The position numbers were made by a program, and so were the translations under genes. A DNA stretch of 64,000 nt from contig OZ004598.1 in assembly GCA_963924555.1 (NCBI GenBank), forward strand, positions 682,001 to 746,000. The letters run 5' to 3'. Shown here piece by piece: positions 13,095 through 23,796 of this stretch. Position 1 is the stretch's first letter; every line of letters starts with the position of its first letter. Under the pieces are notes generated by a model. That model saw nothing but the letters and a program-made list of their open reading frames with translations. It searched no databases and was not told where the DNA came from. The DNA comes from Crambe crambe. Its lineage: Eukaryota > Porifera > Demospongiae > Poecilosclerida > Crambeidae.

Positions 13095-16000
13095 CCTTAC
13101 CACTCTTATAATCACTCTTCCTCTGCACCTCAATGGAGTCACTCTCTCCTCCCCCTGACCCTCGTCCACGGGGGACCTCGGGAATCACAGCACTGGTACT
13201 GTAGAGGAAATTGGATGCCCCCTCAATTTCCTCCACACTATTCCCCTTGGGAACCAGAGTCCAAGACAAGCTATCCTCACTGATAGCTGTGGACTCTGAC
13301 CCCGATGAGGTGGATGGGATTTCTGGAGTGGATTTGATGGGGTGGGCGGTAATGAGAGGTGGAGCTAGTGCTGCTGGGGGTGGCAGAGGGCGAGTGGGGG
13401 GTGTGGTGAGCAAGGTGCTGTCTGTGTTATTGTGACTACTGGAGTCTGACGTGCTAGTGGTGGTGCCATGGGTACTGGCCACACCCACTCCATTCACTGT
13501 AATACAGTCATCTATGCAATTCAGTCAGTCAACGTATACATAGAACTATTGGGGAGGCCCCTGTAATTACATGTATGCTATATGAATCACATTAGAGACT
13601 CAGAGGTGTCCTGATTAAAGAGGTCTCCTGATTAGATAGGTGGAACTTACATCGAGGTTTTTAACTACCATAACTATGGGTGATTTTCTCCCGTACCTTG
13701 AGAGGGAGTGTGGTTGCTGCTGGTGGTACCTGATGTGAAGGGTGAGGTGGTGGAAGAGGTGGTGTGGGGAGAGGACAGAGAAGCTGGGTGGTGTTGGGGG
13801 AGGGTCAGCAGGTGTTCCAGGGTCTCATCAATGAGGGGGTGGAGGGAAGGGTCACAGTATAGGCGGAGTTGGGATAGGAACTCTACACCACCGATATCAA
13901 CCAGAGTGCACGAAGCTGCTTCATGCTGCATGGATTATAGCATACGCATCAATACATGCAGGCTTGAAACACACTCAAACTTAAAGCATTCACCTTGTCC
14001 CTTGATCATTTACTATAACTGCTATAACTTTCAATAGAGAGCTGATTACCCACTCTCTATGCTGGTGTTTGAAATTTGAAATTTGGTTAAGAATTGAGAA
14101 ATAGTGAATGATCAAGGGGAAGGTGAATGCTAAGAGACTTTAATTATGGTCACTGCAATTTTTATAGTAATGGCACTAGTTAGTGATGGACAGAGCCTGT
14201 CACTAGACACAATGATCAATCTCACTTGAGAACCCAACACGACCAAATAAATCTCCAAATGGTCTGTCATTAAGAAATACGTATCAATCAGTGTCTATTC
14301 ATCCTCATGGACTTAACTTTTATAGTGATTGCTGTATTGGAGGGTGGAGAGGGGTGGAGTTATAACACATTATACTAACCATGATATACTGAAGCTCATG
14401 GAGTGATTACACCACCACTTAAAAATGATATAAATATAAACAAGCAAAAATGAGCAAACGACACACAAAAGCTAAAGCTACAATATTATTAAAACACAGT
14501 AATCAAACTATCACAGCACTGAAGTTGAGCATGATAGCAATAAAAGCTAGCACAACTGAAAAGGTGTACCCTGGGCTGCTAATAGGAATACTGATACCTA
14601 AAAACGAGGGACGAAAATCAAATTCGTTTCTTTTTTCAATCTTCTGTAGAGATTTTGCATAATATATATTTTCAGGAGACATAGGTATTCGCATATCTTG
14701 GAAAGTGCTATTTACATAATCTCTAAGCTCATTAGATTCTGGATTTGAATTTTCACTATCTGGATCAATGTTTTGATATCTATTTGTTCTTCCAAGGCAC
14801 TTCACATAGCATTCTTTAAGTTTATTCTTCAAGAAATCATCCCTTATATGGATATTACAAGGGCATTTTTCATACCATTCTTCAAGTTTTTTCTCCCAGA
14901 AATCATTCGTTATATTGGCAGTTTGATATATCTCGAGTAATGTATTATAATAATCACTGTGAGCCTTATTACACAAAACTGCCATTAGATAAGGCAAGAA
15001 AAAGGCAAAGAAATCGAAATTTATATTCAGAGTAGTATAAATTAGGTCAAATATATTTTTACTTGACCTTTCATACAGTGGTCGTATGATGTGAATCAAA
15101 TCCATTACGAGTAATAATAAATACACCAGATATTGCACCATAAACCAAGCTTCCAAAGCATTGCATATCACTCGTACTTTCTCACCAGTATGGATATAAA
15201 TACGAGATAGTATTACACGTCTTCTTTCCAACTCCGAATAAACATGTTCATTATCCGTAACAAGTTCAGATCTCTGTGTGTGTAGTGCTTTTAATGAATC
15301 CTTCCAATATTTTTTTGAAGAACCAAACATCACTATAACAACGATACGAACAATATTTGGAAGAAATAAAGTGATTTCAATCATAGTGGCATATACTATT
15401 GCCAAGTTTTCATACTTACTTGTATCATTCTTACAAGAATTCGTACTATTATAATATTTCTTGTCTCGCAAGTATCCAATGACTGATATCTTCACTGTTA
15501 ACCACATCATTAACACGTACACTGCCACAGACAGTATTTCAACACAGTACCTTCCGATGAATTGTGTGCATTTCGTACGGATCCATTTACGCAGTTCTTG
15601 TGGAAAGGATATGTTATGCTGACAACAGAGTGATGTGAATATCTCATACCAGTTTAAATAATACCCGGCACAACCAATGAAAATAAGAAGCTCGCTACCT
15701 TGAAGGAGTGTTATACAACTATATATAGCATTTTCCAATACTGCATATGTGTTATTCAAAGAATTGCTACATTCACCGTGAATTATCCATAACTCCCGAG
15801 CAATATCAGTAGAAAATAGGGACAGATACAGGGAGATTCCAAACACTCCAATTATGCATAATAAACACAGTTTTTTACCACCTATAAAAGTTATGATCAC
15901 TAATTATATTGTGCATACTTGAGTTGCATGCAGAAATGCTGACAAACTATGCTATCTCTATAACTACCTACCTCTATAGGTTGCTATTACTACTTACTCA

Positions 16001-19000
16001 ATGACATTTTCCTTGAACAGTTCAGACTGAATGCAACGTGAAGTGTCAGTAGCTACTTGTCAGGAAGCTTTATATACTGTAGTTAGTTAATAAGCTGTAC
16101 CCACATAGCTACACACATTGAGTACTATAGTGACTATATAGAGCAAGGCACAGGAGGAAAATGAAAGCGTGAGATCACAATTTCACTATAGCAACTACAC
16201 ACAAAGACTATGAATGCATGGTAAATGAATATACTCAAACTTCATAAGGCAATAGCTACAGTATATCACATGCTCATTGTGGACTTTTATGTGATAGTTC
16301 CATCAAAGACTCTATTCGGTTCAGTTCCAGCTCCTGGGGTTGAAAATATAGTTCAGCCATCAGAAAACACAACATCTGAAACTGAGAAGATGTCAACTAT
16401 GCAAACTACAAATTTAATGTCTATGTCTTGAGCAGCCATATCATAACACAGAAGTAACACTACTGACTAGGATCTAGTTATTACAATATCTGCTGAGGTA
16501 GAATGACAAATACCACATCAACAGTATTATAGCATCAGAATTACTCCAACACAGTAAAGTTAAATAAAATAGCTATAAAAGCCAGCACAACGGAAAAGGT
16601 GTACCCTGGGCTGTTGATAGGAATAGTGATGCCTAAAAAAGAGGGACAAAAGTCAAACTGGTCTCTTTTTTCAATCTTCTTCCATAGAGATCTTGCATGG
16701 TATCGATCTTCAGGAGACATAGGTACACATACATTATCAAAAGTGTTAGATATGTGATCTGCAAGTTCAACAGATTTTTCTAAATTCTCATATCCATTTG
16801 CTCCTCTTCCCAAGTGATGAGAGTTTTGCTCCTCAGATTTTTTCTCTTGTACATTGGCAGTTTGAAATATCTTAAGTAATGCATTATAATAATCACTGTG
16901 AGTCTTGTTACACAAAACTGCCATTAGATAAGGCAAGAAAAAGGCAAAGAAACCGAAAACTATATTCAGAGTAGTATAAATTAGGTCAAATATATTTTTT
17001 CATGGCCTTTCGTAATACAGTGGTCGTATGATATGAATCAAATCTGTTGTCAGTAATAATAAATACACCAGATATTGCACCATAAACCAAGCTTCCAAAG
17101 AATTGCATATCACTCGTACTTTCTCACCAGTATGGGCATAAATACGAGATAATATTACACATCTTTTTTCCAGTTCTAAATCAATATGTTCATTATCAGT
17201 AACAGGTCCAAATGTTTTTGCACGTAGTGCCTTTAATGAATCTTTCCAATATTTTCTTGAAAAACCAAACATCACTATTACAATGATATGAACAGTATTT
17301 GGAAGAAATAAAGTGATTCCAATCAGAATGGCATGTCCTACTGCCAATTTTTCATACTTACTTGTATGATTTGGTCTGCAGAAATTCACAATAGCATAGT
17401 ACTTCTTGTCTCGTATGTATCCACTTGATAATATCTTCACTGCTAACCACATCATTAATAAGAACACTGCCACAAAATAGTATCTCAACACAGTAGCTTC
17501 CCAAAAATGGTAAGTGCTTTTTTGTTAGGAACCATTTATACAGTTTTTTTGGGGAGAAGTGACAACGAAATGATGTGATTATCTTACTCCATTTTAAGTA
17601 ATACCCAGCATAACCAATGAAAATAAGAAGCTCACTACCTTGAAGAAGTGTTATACAACTATATATAGCATTTTCCAATACTGCATATGTGTTATTGTCC
17701 TCACATTCACCTCGAATTATCCACAATCCCCGAAGAATGTCAGTTGAAAATAGCAACAGATACAGGGAGATTCCAAACACTCCAAATATACACAATAAAC
17801 ACAGTTTTTTACCACCTATAAAAGTAGTTGTACACTTGTATTGCATGCAAATACAAAAATATTGTCAAACTATATGGTAGCTATCATAACGTCCATCAAA
17901 ACAAGTCCATGGCAGGATAAAATATAGTTTAACTAGCTAGCTAGCTATACTTACTCAATGACATTTCCTTGAACAGTTCAGACTGAATATTGCAATAGTG
18001 AAATGTTAGTAGCTACTTATATAGGAGCTTTATACTGTAGCTAGTTGTGCCCATACACACGTGTACTATAGTGACTATATATAGAGCAAGGTATCAAAGT
18101 ACAACGGTACAGTTGTAGACCTCTTGTAATATGGCAGAATGCCCAATCAGCAATATATTATGTGTTTACAAGATCATAGTCCTCCTACTTGTGTCTCGAG
18201 TGAATAACTTATTTTCTATGACATAATAATACTCTCAGTGGTCTCACAAAATCAATAAAGAAGGGTGGTAACTACTGAGAAGCAACCTGTACACCTCAGC
18301 TATAAATCACCATGCATACAGATAGATACTTACTATAATGTGGGTTAAAACCCCTCTTTGGGGACAATGTTAAATGTATTGTATAGTGCATCATCTTGAT
18401 GGGTTTTACACTGAAAATGGCCTCGAAAAGTTGTGTACTTTGAACTTAGAGATGAGTTGAGCAATACCACGAGTCCATTGTCAAGGCTAAAGTGACACCA
18501 CGATACTGACAAGCTTTATCGGTTGTCTGACACTAGGGCGTGGCACCATTTAGCTATGCGCACTTCATTTGGCATTTTCCTTTGAAGAAATGGTCAGGAA
18601 AACGAGCAGCAACCAATGGACAAGTAATACCACTCTCTTGAGTAGTCCACTCCAACCACTGACTTACCTCCATGCATATTAAATGCATACATAACCTCCC
18701 ACCCAAAATACTGCTACATGTATCACATTATGTCTATAGGGCATGCAACAACACTCTATCCTTACCTGGACATGATTTCCCAATAGCAAATTGTTTAAAG
18801 GCAGGAAAATGTCCTATGACAGAGTGTTATTGTGACCCTTTGATTATGTATGATATGTACCTTAGAGTTGACTGAACCCTCCAACTATGTGTACTACAGA
18901 GAGTTGACTGAACCCTCTAACTACGTACCTGAGAGACTGATTGAGCCCCTTGACTATGAAAGACTGATTGATCCCTCTTACTATGTACCTAAGAGAGTTG

Positions 19001-19472
19001 ACTGATCCCTCTAACTATGTACCTGAGAGAGTTGACTGAGCCCTCTGACTATGCACCTGAGAGAGCCGACTGAACCCTTTGACTACGCACCTGAGAGAGC
19101 TGAGTGAGTAGAGTGAGTACTTGAGATTCACAGGCCCACTCTTCAAAGTTAAACCATTCCAGCAAGTGGGCGAGGAAGTCCCTCTCATTAGCCAGGTCTG
19201 ACAAGCTCAGCAAACCATTTCTGATTTTGAAGACTATGCTCCTGAGGCTTCGGCTACGAATGTCCAGCAGAGAGTGATCTGATAGTGGTGGTGATGGAGG
19301 AGGAGGAGGAGAGGAGGAGGAGGAGGAAGATGAGGAGGAAGGGAGAGGGGATAAGAGGAGGAGAAAGAAAAGTAAGGGAAGAAAGGGGAACAGCTCATTG
19401 GACTTTTGTGCACTAACTTATCTTGAGGAGCAAGTCTTTGATGGATACCTCCTCTGCCCTTGTCTTGTCCAT
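1..19472 (-). CDS. RTTN: Rotatin (30 exons; 3' end outside window)
   Basis: Rotatin is a large armadillo/HEAT-type protein of centrioles and basal bodies, needed for centriole elongation and ciliary function. Exons in coding order: 19418-19472, 19091-19278, 13697-13925, 13101-13496, 12929-12992, 12663-12777, 12381-12534, 11696-12063, 11202-11420, 11001-11129, 10723-10922, 10184-10298, 9655-9966, 9298-9435, 8820-8919, 8355-8594, 6461-6593, 5752-6168, 5102-5332, 4651-4854, 4385-4457, 4194-4325, 3552-3794, 2825-3228, 2132-2406, 1633-1847, 1269-1422, 867-964, 298-424 and <1-155. All joins keep one open frame, about 1,961 codons (human is about 2,226 aa). Recognisable stretches are HLLEWFNF (exon 2), VDIGGVEFLSQLR (exon 3), FQDFPPELFLQRP (exon 6), EDRDPNVRYAGLSLL (exon 23) and SQLTGVLHKLWP (exon 29). 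Exon 4 is a long Ser/Thr/Pro-rich insert. The donors of exons 12 and 14 were chosen for phase and are the least certain. Identity is firm; single boundaries may shift by a few codons. Confidence 0.93.
3415..3510. repeat. AAAC/AAAT-rich simple repeat in an RTTN intron
   Basis: Low-complexity run of aaac and aaat units between RTTN exons 24 and 23. No gene seen. Confidence 0.7.
3883..3965 (+). pseudogene. tRNA-Thr pseudogene, inverted relative to the intact copy
   Basis: The 5' half (GGCTCTGTGGCTTAGTTGG through the CTAGTAA anticodon loop) is almost identical to the intact tRNA at 4070-4143. The variable/T-arm part carries about nine extra bases and substitutions, so the T stem cannot form; the acceptor 3' strand survives. 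The two copies form an inverted pair separated by about 100 bp that includes a GA-rich run. Confidence 0.8.
4070..4143 (-). tRNA. tRNA-Thr (anticodon AGT)
   Basis: The minus strand folds as a complete cloverleaf. The seven-base acceptor stem pairs GGCTCTG with CAGGGCC. The D arm contains GTTGG, the anticodon loop CTAGTAA carries AGT, and the T arm contains GGTTCGAATCC. The body closely resembles the animal tRNA-Thr-AGT type. No intron is present and CCA is not encoded, as expected for a eukaryotic gene. It lies in an RTTN intron, on the RTTN strand, between exons 22 and 23. A degenerate copy lies about 100 bp away in opposite orientation. Confidence 0.93.
4500..5005. repeat. Short tandem repeats around RTTN exon 20
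   Basis: Two intronic arrays flank exon 20. At about 4500-4612 a unit of about 23 bp (tactggagagaatactgaaag) is repeated four to five times. At about 4883-5005 a unit of about 33 bp (tttactgattctagtatact plus ggggcagtg) is repeated four times with small changes. Confidence 0.75.
6612..8175. repeat. 1.56-kb foldback element (long inverted repeat)
   Basis: The left arm begins GGGTCATTCCATTTCAAATC and the right arm ends with its reverse complement at 8175. The arms stay recognisably complementary for roughly 600 bp each (6612-7230 against 7560-8175) with scattered mismatches, around a central spacer of about 330 bp. No long ORF is present. It sits in the RTTN intron between exons 17 and 16. The pattern fits a non-autonomous foldback transposon or a large MITE. 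No convincing target-site duplication could be read. Confidence 0.85.
8195..8290. repeat. AGGACACC-rich intronic repeat
   Basis: Several copies of a loose unit containing aaggacacc and atcaggacac lie between the foldback element and RTTN exon 16. Similar AGGACACC words recur in INTS2 introns near 34920-35010 and 36660. Confidence 0.5.
10318..10682. repeat. Minisatellite in the RTTN intron between exons 12 and 11
   Basis: About ten imperfect copies of a unit near 33 bp built on caccatagtatactagaatg followed by ttcattaatac. Unit length varies through small indels. The reading frames through it are repeat artefacts. Confidence 0.85.
12077..12222. repeat. Minisatellite in the RTTN intron between exons 8 and 7
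   Basis: Six to seven copies of a 24-25 bp unit (taaagtaattacagggttcc followed by cccca or similar) lie just upstream of the exon 8 acceptor. One unit survives at about 48680 in the decayed RTTN relic, which shows that the array lay inside the duplicated segment. Confidence 0.85.
13049..13091. repeat. (GA)n microsatellite next to RTTN exon 4
   Basis: Uninterrupted GA repeat of about 40 bp, 10 bp downstream of the exon 4 donor. It makes a false extension of the exon 4 reading frame (Leu-Ser repeats). Confidence 0.9.
14503..16007 (-). CDS. Seven-span membrane protein, copy A (intact)
   Basis: I do not recognise this family by name. Two exons: a 10-nt first exon (15998-16007, ATGTCATTGA, then gtaagt) and 14503-15899. 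Splicing gives about 468 aa beginning MSLMIITFIGG. Seven hydrophobic segments are visible: LCLLCIIGVFGISLYLSLF, a segment around LLQGSELLIFIGCAGYYL, VYVLMMWLTVKISVIGYL, LFLPNIVRIVVIVMFG, WFMVQYLVYLLLLVMDL, FDFFAFFLPYLMAVLC and the C-terminal YTFSVVLAFIAIMLNF. A charged amphipathic stretch lies between spans 4 and 5, and a roughly 115-residue polar loop before span 7. The layout resembles the insect gustatory-receptor-like (GRL) fold, but that is inference. The gene is nested in RTTN intron 2 on the same strand, with paralogues at 16541, 22558, 25245 and 62099. Confidence 0.75.
16541..17964 (-). pseudogene. Seven-span membrane protein, copy B (frameshifted)
   Basis: Paralogue of copy A in tandem, also inside RTTN intron 2. 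It has the same 5' module, with an ATG at 17964 and a gtaagt donor. The body is split into three frames: 17358-17846, 17000-17491 and 16541-16936. The breaks fall after YCVEIL and after RPLYYERP, and the residues match copy A on both sides of each break. The loop before the last span is shorter than in copy A. The acceptor phase for exon 1 also fails. Two frameshifts make this a pseudogene unless the assembly is wrong at both points. Confidence 0.75.
18870..19090. repeat. Roughly 35-bp tandem repeat in RTTN intron 2, beside exon 2
   Basis: About six imperfect units containing gagagagttgactgagccct and tgactatgtacct. The array begins with the exon 2 donor sequence itself, and each unit keeps a CTGAGAGAG-like piece, so the repeat seems to have grown from the exon 2 3' end. 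A shorter homologous array lies at 28095-28260 next to the dead copy. Confidence 0.75.
19091..19472 (-). other. RTTN: RTTN exons 1 and 2, the active copy
   Basis: Exon 1 (19418-19472) starts at an ATG on the minus strand at 19472 and reads MDKTRAEEVSIKDLLLKI. Exon 2 (19091-19278) reads on through RSRSLRSIVFKIRNGLL to a gtgcgt donor. Spacing around the junction (KINHSLLDIRSRSLRS) matches the human N-terminus (KLGHPLEEIRERALKS) without gaps, which fixes both the start codon and the exon 1 donor. The first downstream exon is 5.2 kb away at 13925, so intron 2 is unusually long and contains 7TM genes. A second copy of both exons at 28.2-28.85 kb is disabled, so this copy is taken as the functional one. 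Confidence 0.88.
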
Positions 19473-19784
19473 TGGACTCGAATTTTCCCGCCAAATTGCC
19501 GGGAGGTTAAGGTTCACATGGTGAGCATTAATTGGGAAGAACTCACAAGGGACGACTTTCATGACTTTGCTGAAGATTCAACCGTAATCTCACTGGTTCC
19601 GAAGGTAAAGAATAACCTTTATGAGGTACTTTTCTGTAGGCCAAGTTCGTCATTCCTACGGCCTAAGCTTTATAGAATATTGCAGACATTCCAGCTACGA
19701 ATGTCCCCTTTTCATTTTGCAGCCAGCAGAGATAGTATTATTACGGCAGTATTATATTATCTATGCAGCCAGGATTAGGGGAAC
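19473..19784. promoter_or_regulatory. Bidirectional RTTN/INTS2 promoter, left copy (drives RTTN)
   Basis: This stretch lies between the RTTN start codon and the homologue of INTS2 exon 1. TTTTCCCGCCAAA at 19483-19495 is a close match to the E2F consensus and is conserved in the right copy at 28836-28848. A CCAAT sequence on the minus strand overlaps the RTTN start codon. The homologue of the INTS2 5' leader exon and its donor (gaag|gtaaag near 19605) is still visible, but it leads into a dead INTS2 copy. E2F control would suit a centriole gene; that part is inference. Confidence 0.6.
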
Positions 19785-20401
19785 CAGGACACAACAAGCC
19801 CCACCCATCCCTTAGGATTATCATTGCCCTCTTCTCAGGAAATATAAAGGAACTCCTTGCCCTTTCACTTGCCCGGCCGGATGGTTCTGATCACTCCCAT
19901 TCTGGCTCCAGAGTGTATTGGACAAGGAGAAGGGCCATACACACTGCCATTGTTGGCATAAGAGAAGTCAATGTCATCAAGAGTTATCTTGAGGTGGTAT
20001 TCGAGAGATTTACTGTATGGTATTTTATGTCCCATAAAATATTTTATTAACTGAGTTTACTAACGTCTTTGAAATTTGGGGATCAAATTAGGTGATTAGT
20101 AAATATGTATAGTCTAAATCATTAAACATTCGGTTTATGTCTTTGCCCAGTAAGAGGTCAGCCAGAAATGTCTGTTTTCTCCTCTTAACTTTTATAGGTG
20201 GTTCTTTCTGAGCAGGAAGATACTACCATTGAGGAGGTTGAAAGTACTGGTAGCATCACGGCCTCCAGGTCTTCTGAGAGACTTGAGGAGTTGATGGACC
20301 AGATGGACATTGAGTTGAGTGATCATGAAGGAGAGGAGGGTGCAGACAGGGGGGTCAGAGGGGGAAATCAGAGGAACTGGAGAAAGGGAGGGTGTGGGTA
20401 A
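19764..20401 (+). pseudogene. Decayed INTS2 5' fragment (exon 1 plus part of exon 7)
   Basis: 19785-20000 matches INTS2 exon 1 (29121-29408), including [13 protein letters not shown] and IHTAIVGIREVN. However, the start codon region reads ggattagggg where the intact copy reads gaatcatggg, and about 33 bp encoding [13 protein letters not shown] are missing. Soon after, the sequence jumps to the intron before exon 7 and to exon 7 itself (20198-20400: [28 protein letters not shown]), so exons 2-6 are deleted. It cannot encode INTS2. Confidence 0.85.
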
Positions 20402-20639
20402 TAATGTTTGATATTTTGTGCAAGTCATTCATTCTGTGATAATATTGTCATCCTGTGGTTTGTTTTCATATCCTGTTTTGTGCTAATCATTTTTGGCGAG
20501 GCAGACAGCTCTTCAGTGTTTAAATCAAGCCGATTTTTGGAAAAAGGCTTTATTCCAGAAAGAAGGGCAACATTCCAGCTCCGTAGTGCTCCTATCCCTC
20601 TTAGCCTTCAACCCATGCAGTGATCAAAATTTCTAACAC

Positions 20640-21085
20640 TTGAGTTGCATGGTATGTCTACAATGCAGAAATGCTGACAAATTAGCTATGGTACAATGAC
20701 ATTTTCCTCAAACAGTTCAGACTGAATACTGGAATGTGAAGTATACTTAGCTATCAGGAAGCAGTTAGTTGGCTGTACCCACACAGCTACACACATTGAG
20801 TACTATAGTGACTATATAGAGCAAGGCATAGGAGGAAAACGAAAGAGTGAGATCACAACTTCATTATGTAGCTACTATATACACATGAAGACTACAATTG
20901 GTAAAACTCACAAGGCAGTAGCTACAGTATATCACAATGCTCATTGTGGACTTTTTATGTGATATGTAGTTCCAAAGACCATTTCTTCATGGTTTAGTTC
21001 CAGCCCCTGGGATTAAAATAATTATAGTCCAGCTGTTAGAAAACTGAAACTAAGTACACCTGAGAAGATATCATCACTATGCAAA
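20640..21085 (-). pseudogene. Orphan 5' module of the 7TM family
   Basis: This segment matches the sequence upstream of copy A (about 15930-16440) and of the caspase gene (about 52000-52480): gacattttcctcaaacagttc, cacattgagtactatagtg, ctcattgtggactttttatg. It includes the initiator ATG region near 20702, but no coding body follows. It is also the empty site for the small transposon at 52261-52336. From 21086 to 22557 no gene is seen. Confidence 0.75.
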
Positions 21086-22557
21086 AAATGTTAATGATAG
21101 TCACAACTAACTGCATGTTTTCTCATGTTTTCTCAGGAATTCCCCATATCTATGTAGCTATGCTATTAGCAATTCCAGAAGTCATATACATTTCCTGCAA
21201 GTAAAATGTTAATAATATTCATGACCATGGAACTGCAGATATTTACTCAGGAATTCCCCATAGCTGCTATACATGCCACACTCACAGTGTAACAGTTATG
21301 GATGCACACCATTACATTACTACTGCTAAATTAATAACTACATAACACTCTTATAGTTAGTGACTAGCTATAATGATGGTTTTTAGTATATTAGCTAGCT
21401 AACTTAGCTATGCAACATTTGAAATGAATACACATAACATGGCAACAGTGCTACTATACTATCACAGTGGATTGACTGCTACTATAGTAGCTGCATGTTA
21501 GTCTTCCATAATCCTTCGAATTGGTCTTCCATTTATCTCATAAGCTAGCTACAATACATTCTTTACACAATTCTGAGTTAAAGATCTGTGAGGCTAGCTA
21601 GCTACATGCGACATTGCTTGATTGGCCCTGTCCATTTCTCAGACTTAGGAACAACCAGACTTTCCTTTTTTGGGTTGGTAAAAGTGCTCAGAAGAGTGAC
21701 CACAAGCAGCATAAGTACATGCAAGGTTTCTAGTTATAATGTACATGCGCAGGACGAAAGATGAAATAATCTCTTATTAGTTATTACTAGTATCCACATT
21801 GATTTGAAGTCAAGTGATCATATTATGCACACATGGTATCTATGGAAAAGCACTATACATAATTAATAACAATATGCATAGCTAGAAATGTGTCACTGTA
21901 ATGAAGTGTATAACATGACAACAACATCCCATAATGGGTGCAGGAGATAACTATACTCGATCCACCTGGGGCAAATAAAAGCCCACATGGTTTTAACACT
22001 GGTAATAAAAATACTGCATGGGAGTAAATACTTATTGTTTTGTCTCCTAGGTGATAAACTAATACCAATCATGCTAATCAACAGTCTAGCAGTTTGTTAA
22101 CTGCATGCAATTCACATGATTGTCATACACAGTGCTACATGTAGGGAATGCCCATATAAACGTTTTGATGTTGACTTATCATCCTCGTGAATATTTGTTT
22201 TTTTCCCTTTTTCTTATGAATATGGGTAGCTATGAGTAGACAAAGTGCTGAGACATGACCTGTGAACTCCATATTTTGCTTATGGGACATACAGCAAACT
22301 TCTTACCGGTAAGGAATTGGTCCTTATAAAAAGCATCATCATAAATCTCGGATAATTAGCTAGCTGCTGGTGTTTGAAATTTTAAAATTGGTCAAGAATT
22401 GAGCAAGTTATCGCGGATATAAGAATGGCAAGGTGAACGCGCGAATAGACTTTAGCTACATAGATTTCTTCATGCTTAATTTACATTTTAATAGTAGATC
22501 AGACATTGCATTGAAATTCAACAGTTTAGAAATTACTCTATAAGATAACACATATAA

Positions 22558-23796
22558 TTATTTCATTAAACCTGATGTAACACTAAAAAGAGATATTATA
22601 AGAGCATATGTATAAATGGGGCTGTTAATAGGGATGCTAGCACCAAAAAGATTGGGACGAAAATCCAAGTTATCTTTCTTTTCGATCTTCTTCCACAAGG
22701 ATCTTACATAATATTTACTGTGTTGACCATCCACAGGTTCATCATCTAATGAATCATAATCACCCGTTTCGTTTTTTGGGCAACAACACAAATTTTTACG
22801 ACATGCTTTAAAGTAATCCTCTTCTTCACATTTATAGTGACCGTTTTGATATAACTCAAGTAATGCTTCATAGTAATCATTATGAGCTTCATTACACTTA
22901 ACTGCCATCAAATAAGGCAAGAGAAATGTCACCAAGTCAAGAATTACATACAATATAGTACGCCATCTGTCATAATCATTGTTTGGTTTTTGATTCTGTA
23001 CTGGACTTAAGACATGTATCAAATCAGTCGTCAGTTTTACTGAGTAGACAATAAATTGCAGCATGAACCAAGCTTCTAGAGCTTTGTATATCACTTGTAC
23101 TTTCTTACCAATAATTCGATAACCATATGATAATTTTTGACATCTCTCTTCCAGCTCTGAATCAATTTTATCGTCAGTAACATCGATGTATAGCTTCTCA
23201 CTTAATTTTCTCAATGAGTCTTTCAAATGTTTTCTTGCTAAATCCAATAGCACTATAACAAGTATACGAACTACACATGGAACAATGATGGTAAGTCCAC
23301 TCATGACAGCGTGAGTTATTATAAATTTATCATATGCACTTGTGCCAAGCAGACCACAATAATCTGAAGCATTATAATCTTTGTCTCGATTATGTCCCAT
23401 TTTTGATATGGCCACTCCTACTGTAAAGGGCAGAAAGATATATACTACCACAAACAGCGTTGGTATGGAACAACAATGACAGAATGCTTTACAGGTGAAA
23501 GATTGCAGCTTATACTCCTTACATATGGTACTCCAGTAATAGGTGAAAGATTGCAGCTTATACTCCTTACATATGGTACTCCAGTAATAGCCAACATACA
23601 GAGTAAAAACTAACAGCTCAATAACTTGCAGAAGACCAACAAAACCATATAGCACATTTTCTAATGATTCTTTATTTTCTTCATCACATATACCTTGATA
23701 TATATCAATACCCAAGTGTGTCACGTGTAGTAGGAATCCAATAGTTCCAAATAGATAAAGCAACAACTTGGTAGTTAACAGTTTGTTACATGACAT
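22558..23796 (-). CDS. Seven-span membrane protein, copy C
   Basis: Single open frame of 412 aa starting MSCNKLLTTKLLLYLFG. It is the same family as copy A but a different branch (copies C and D are about 90% alike). Shared marks are the EAWFMLQFIVYS span, LLPYLMAVKCNEAHNDYYEALLELYQ-like residues after span 6, a Cys-rich loop (CRKNLCCCPKN) and the C-terminal signature DFRPNLFGASIPINSP before the last span. A 48-bp tandem duplication (23493-23540 and 23541-23588) repeats the 16 residues YYWSTICKEYKLQSFT in frame; copy D lacks it. No intron is needed. Function unknown. Confidence 0.72.
   Translation of the reverse strand: MSCNKLLTTKLLLYLFGTIGFLLHVTHLGIDIYQGICDEENKESLENVLYGFVGLLQVIELLVFTLYVGYYWSTICKEYKLQSFTYYWSTICKEYKLQSFTCKAFCHCCSIPTLFVVVYIFLPFTVGVAISKMGHNRDKDYNASDYCGLLGTSAYDKFIITHAVMSGLTIIVPCVVRILVIVLLDLARKHLKDSLRKLSEKLYIDVTDDKIDSELEERCQKLSYGYRIIGKKVQVIYKALEAWFMLQFIVYSVKLTTDLIHVLSPVQNQKPNNDYDRWRTILYVILDLVTFLLPYLMAVKCNEAHNDYYEALLELYQNGHYKCEEEDYFKACRKNLCCCPKNETGDYDSLDDEPVDGQHSKYYVRSLWKKIEKKDNLDFRPNLFGASIPINSPIYTYALIISLFSVTSGLMK

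Noticed and set aside
12889-13497. 202-residue minus-strand frame as one exon
   Set aside because: It runs through a (GA)n repeat giving Leu-Ser repeats. Splice sites at 13101 and 12992 split it into two RTTN exons with consistent phase.
13708-14037. Plus-strand frame opposite RTTN exon 3
   Set aside because: Antisense shadow of a Ser/Thr-rich exon; no homology or splice context.
19234-19494. Minus-strand frame MAGKFESNG... as the RTTN N-terminus
   Set aside because: This frame uses an upstream ATG in a different phase. The ATG at 19472 with a donor at 19417 aligns to human RTTN without gaps, and the MAGKFES frame runs into low-complexity intron.
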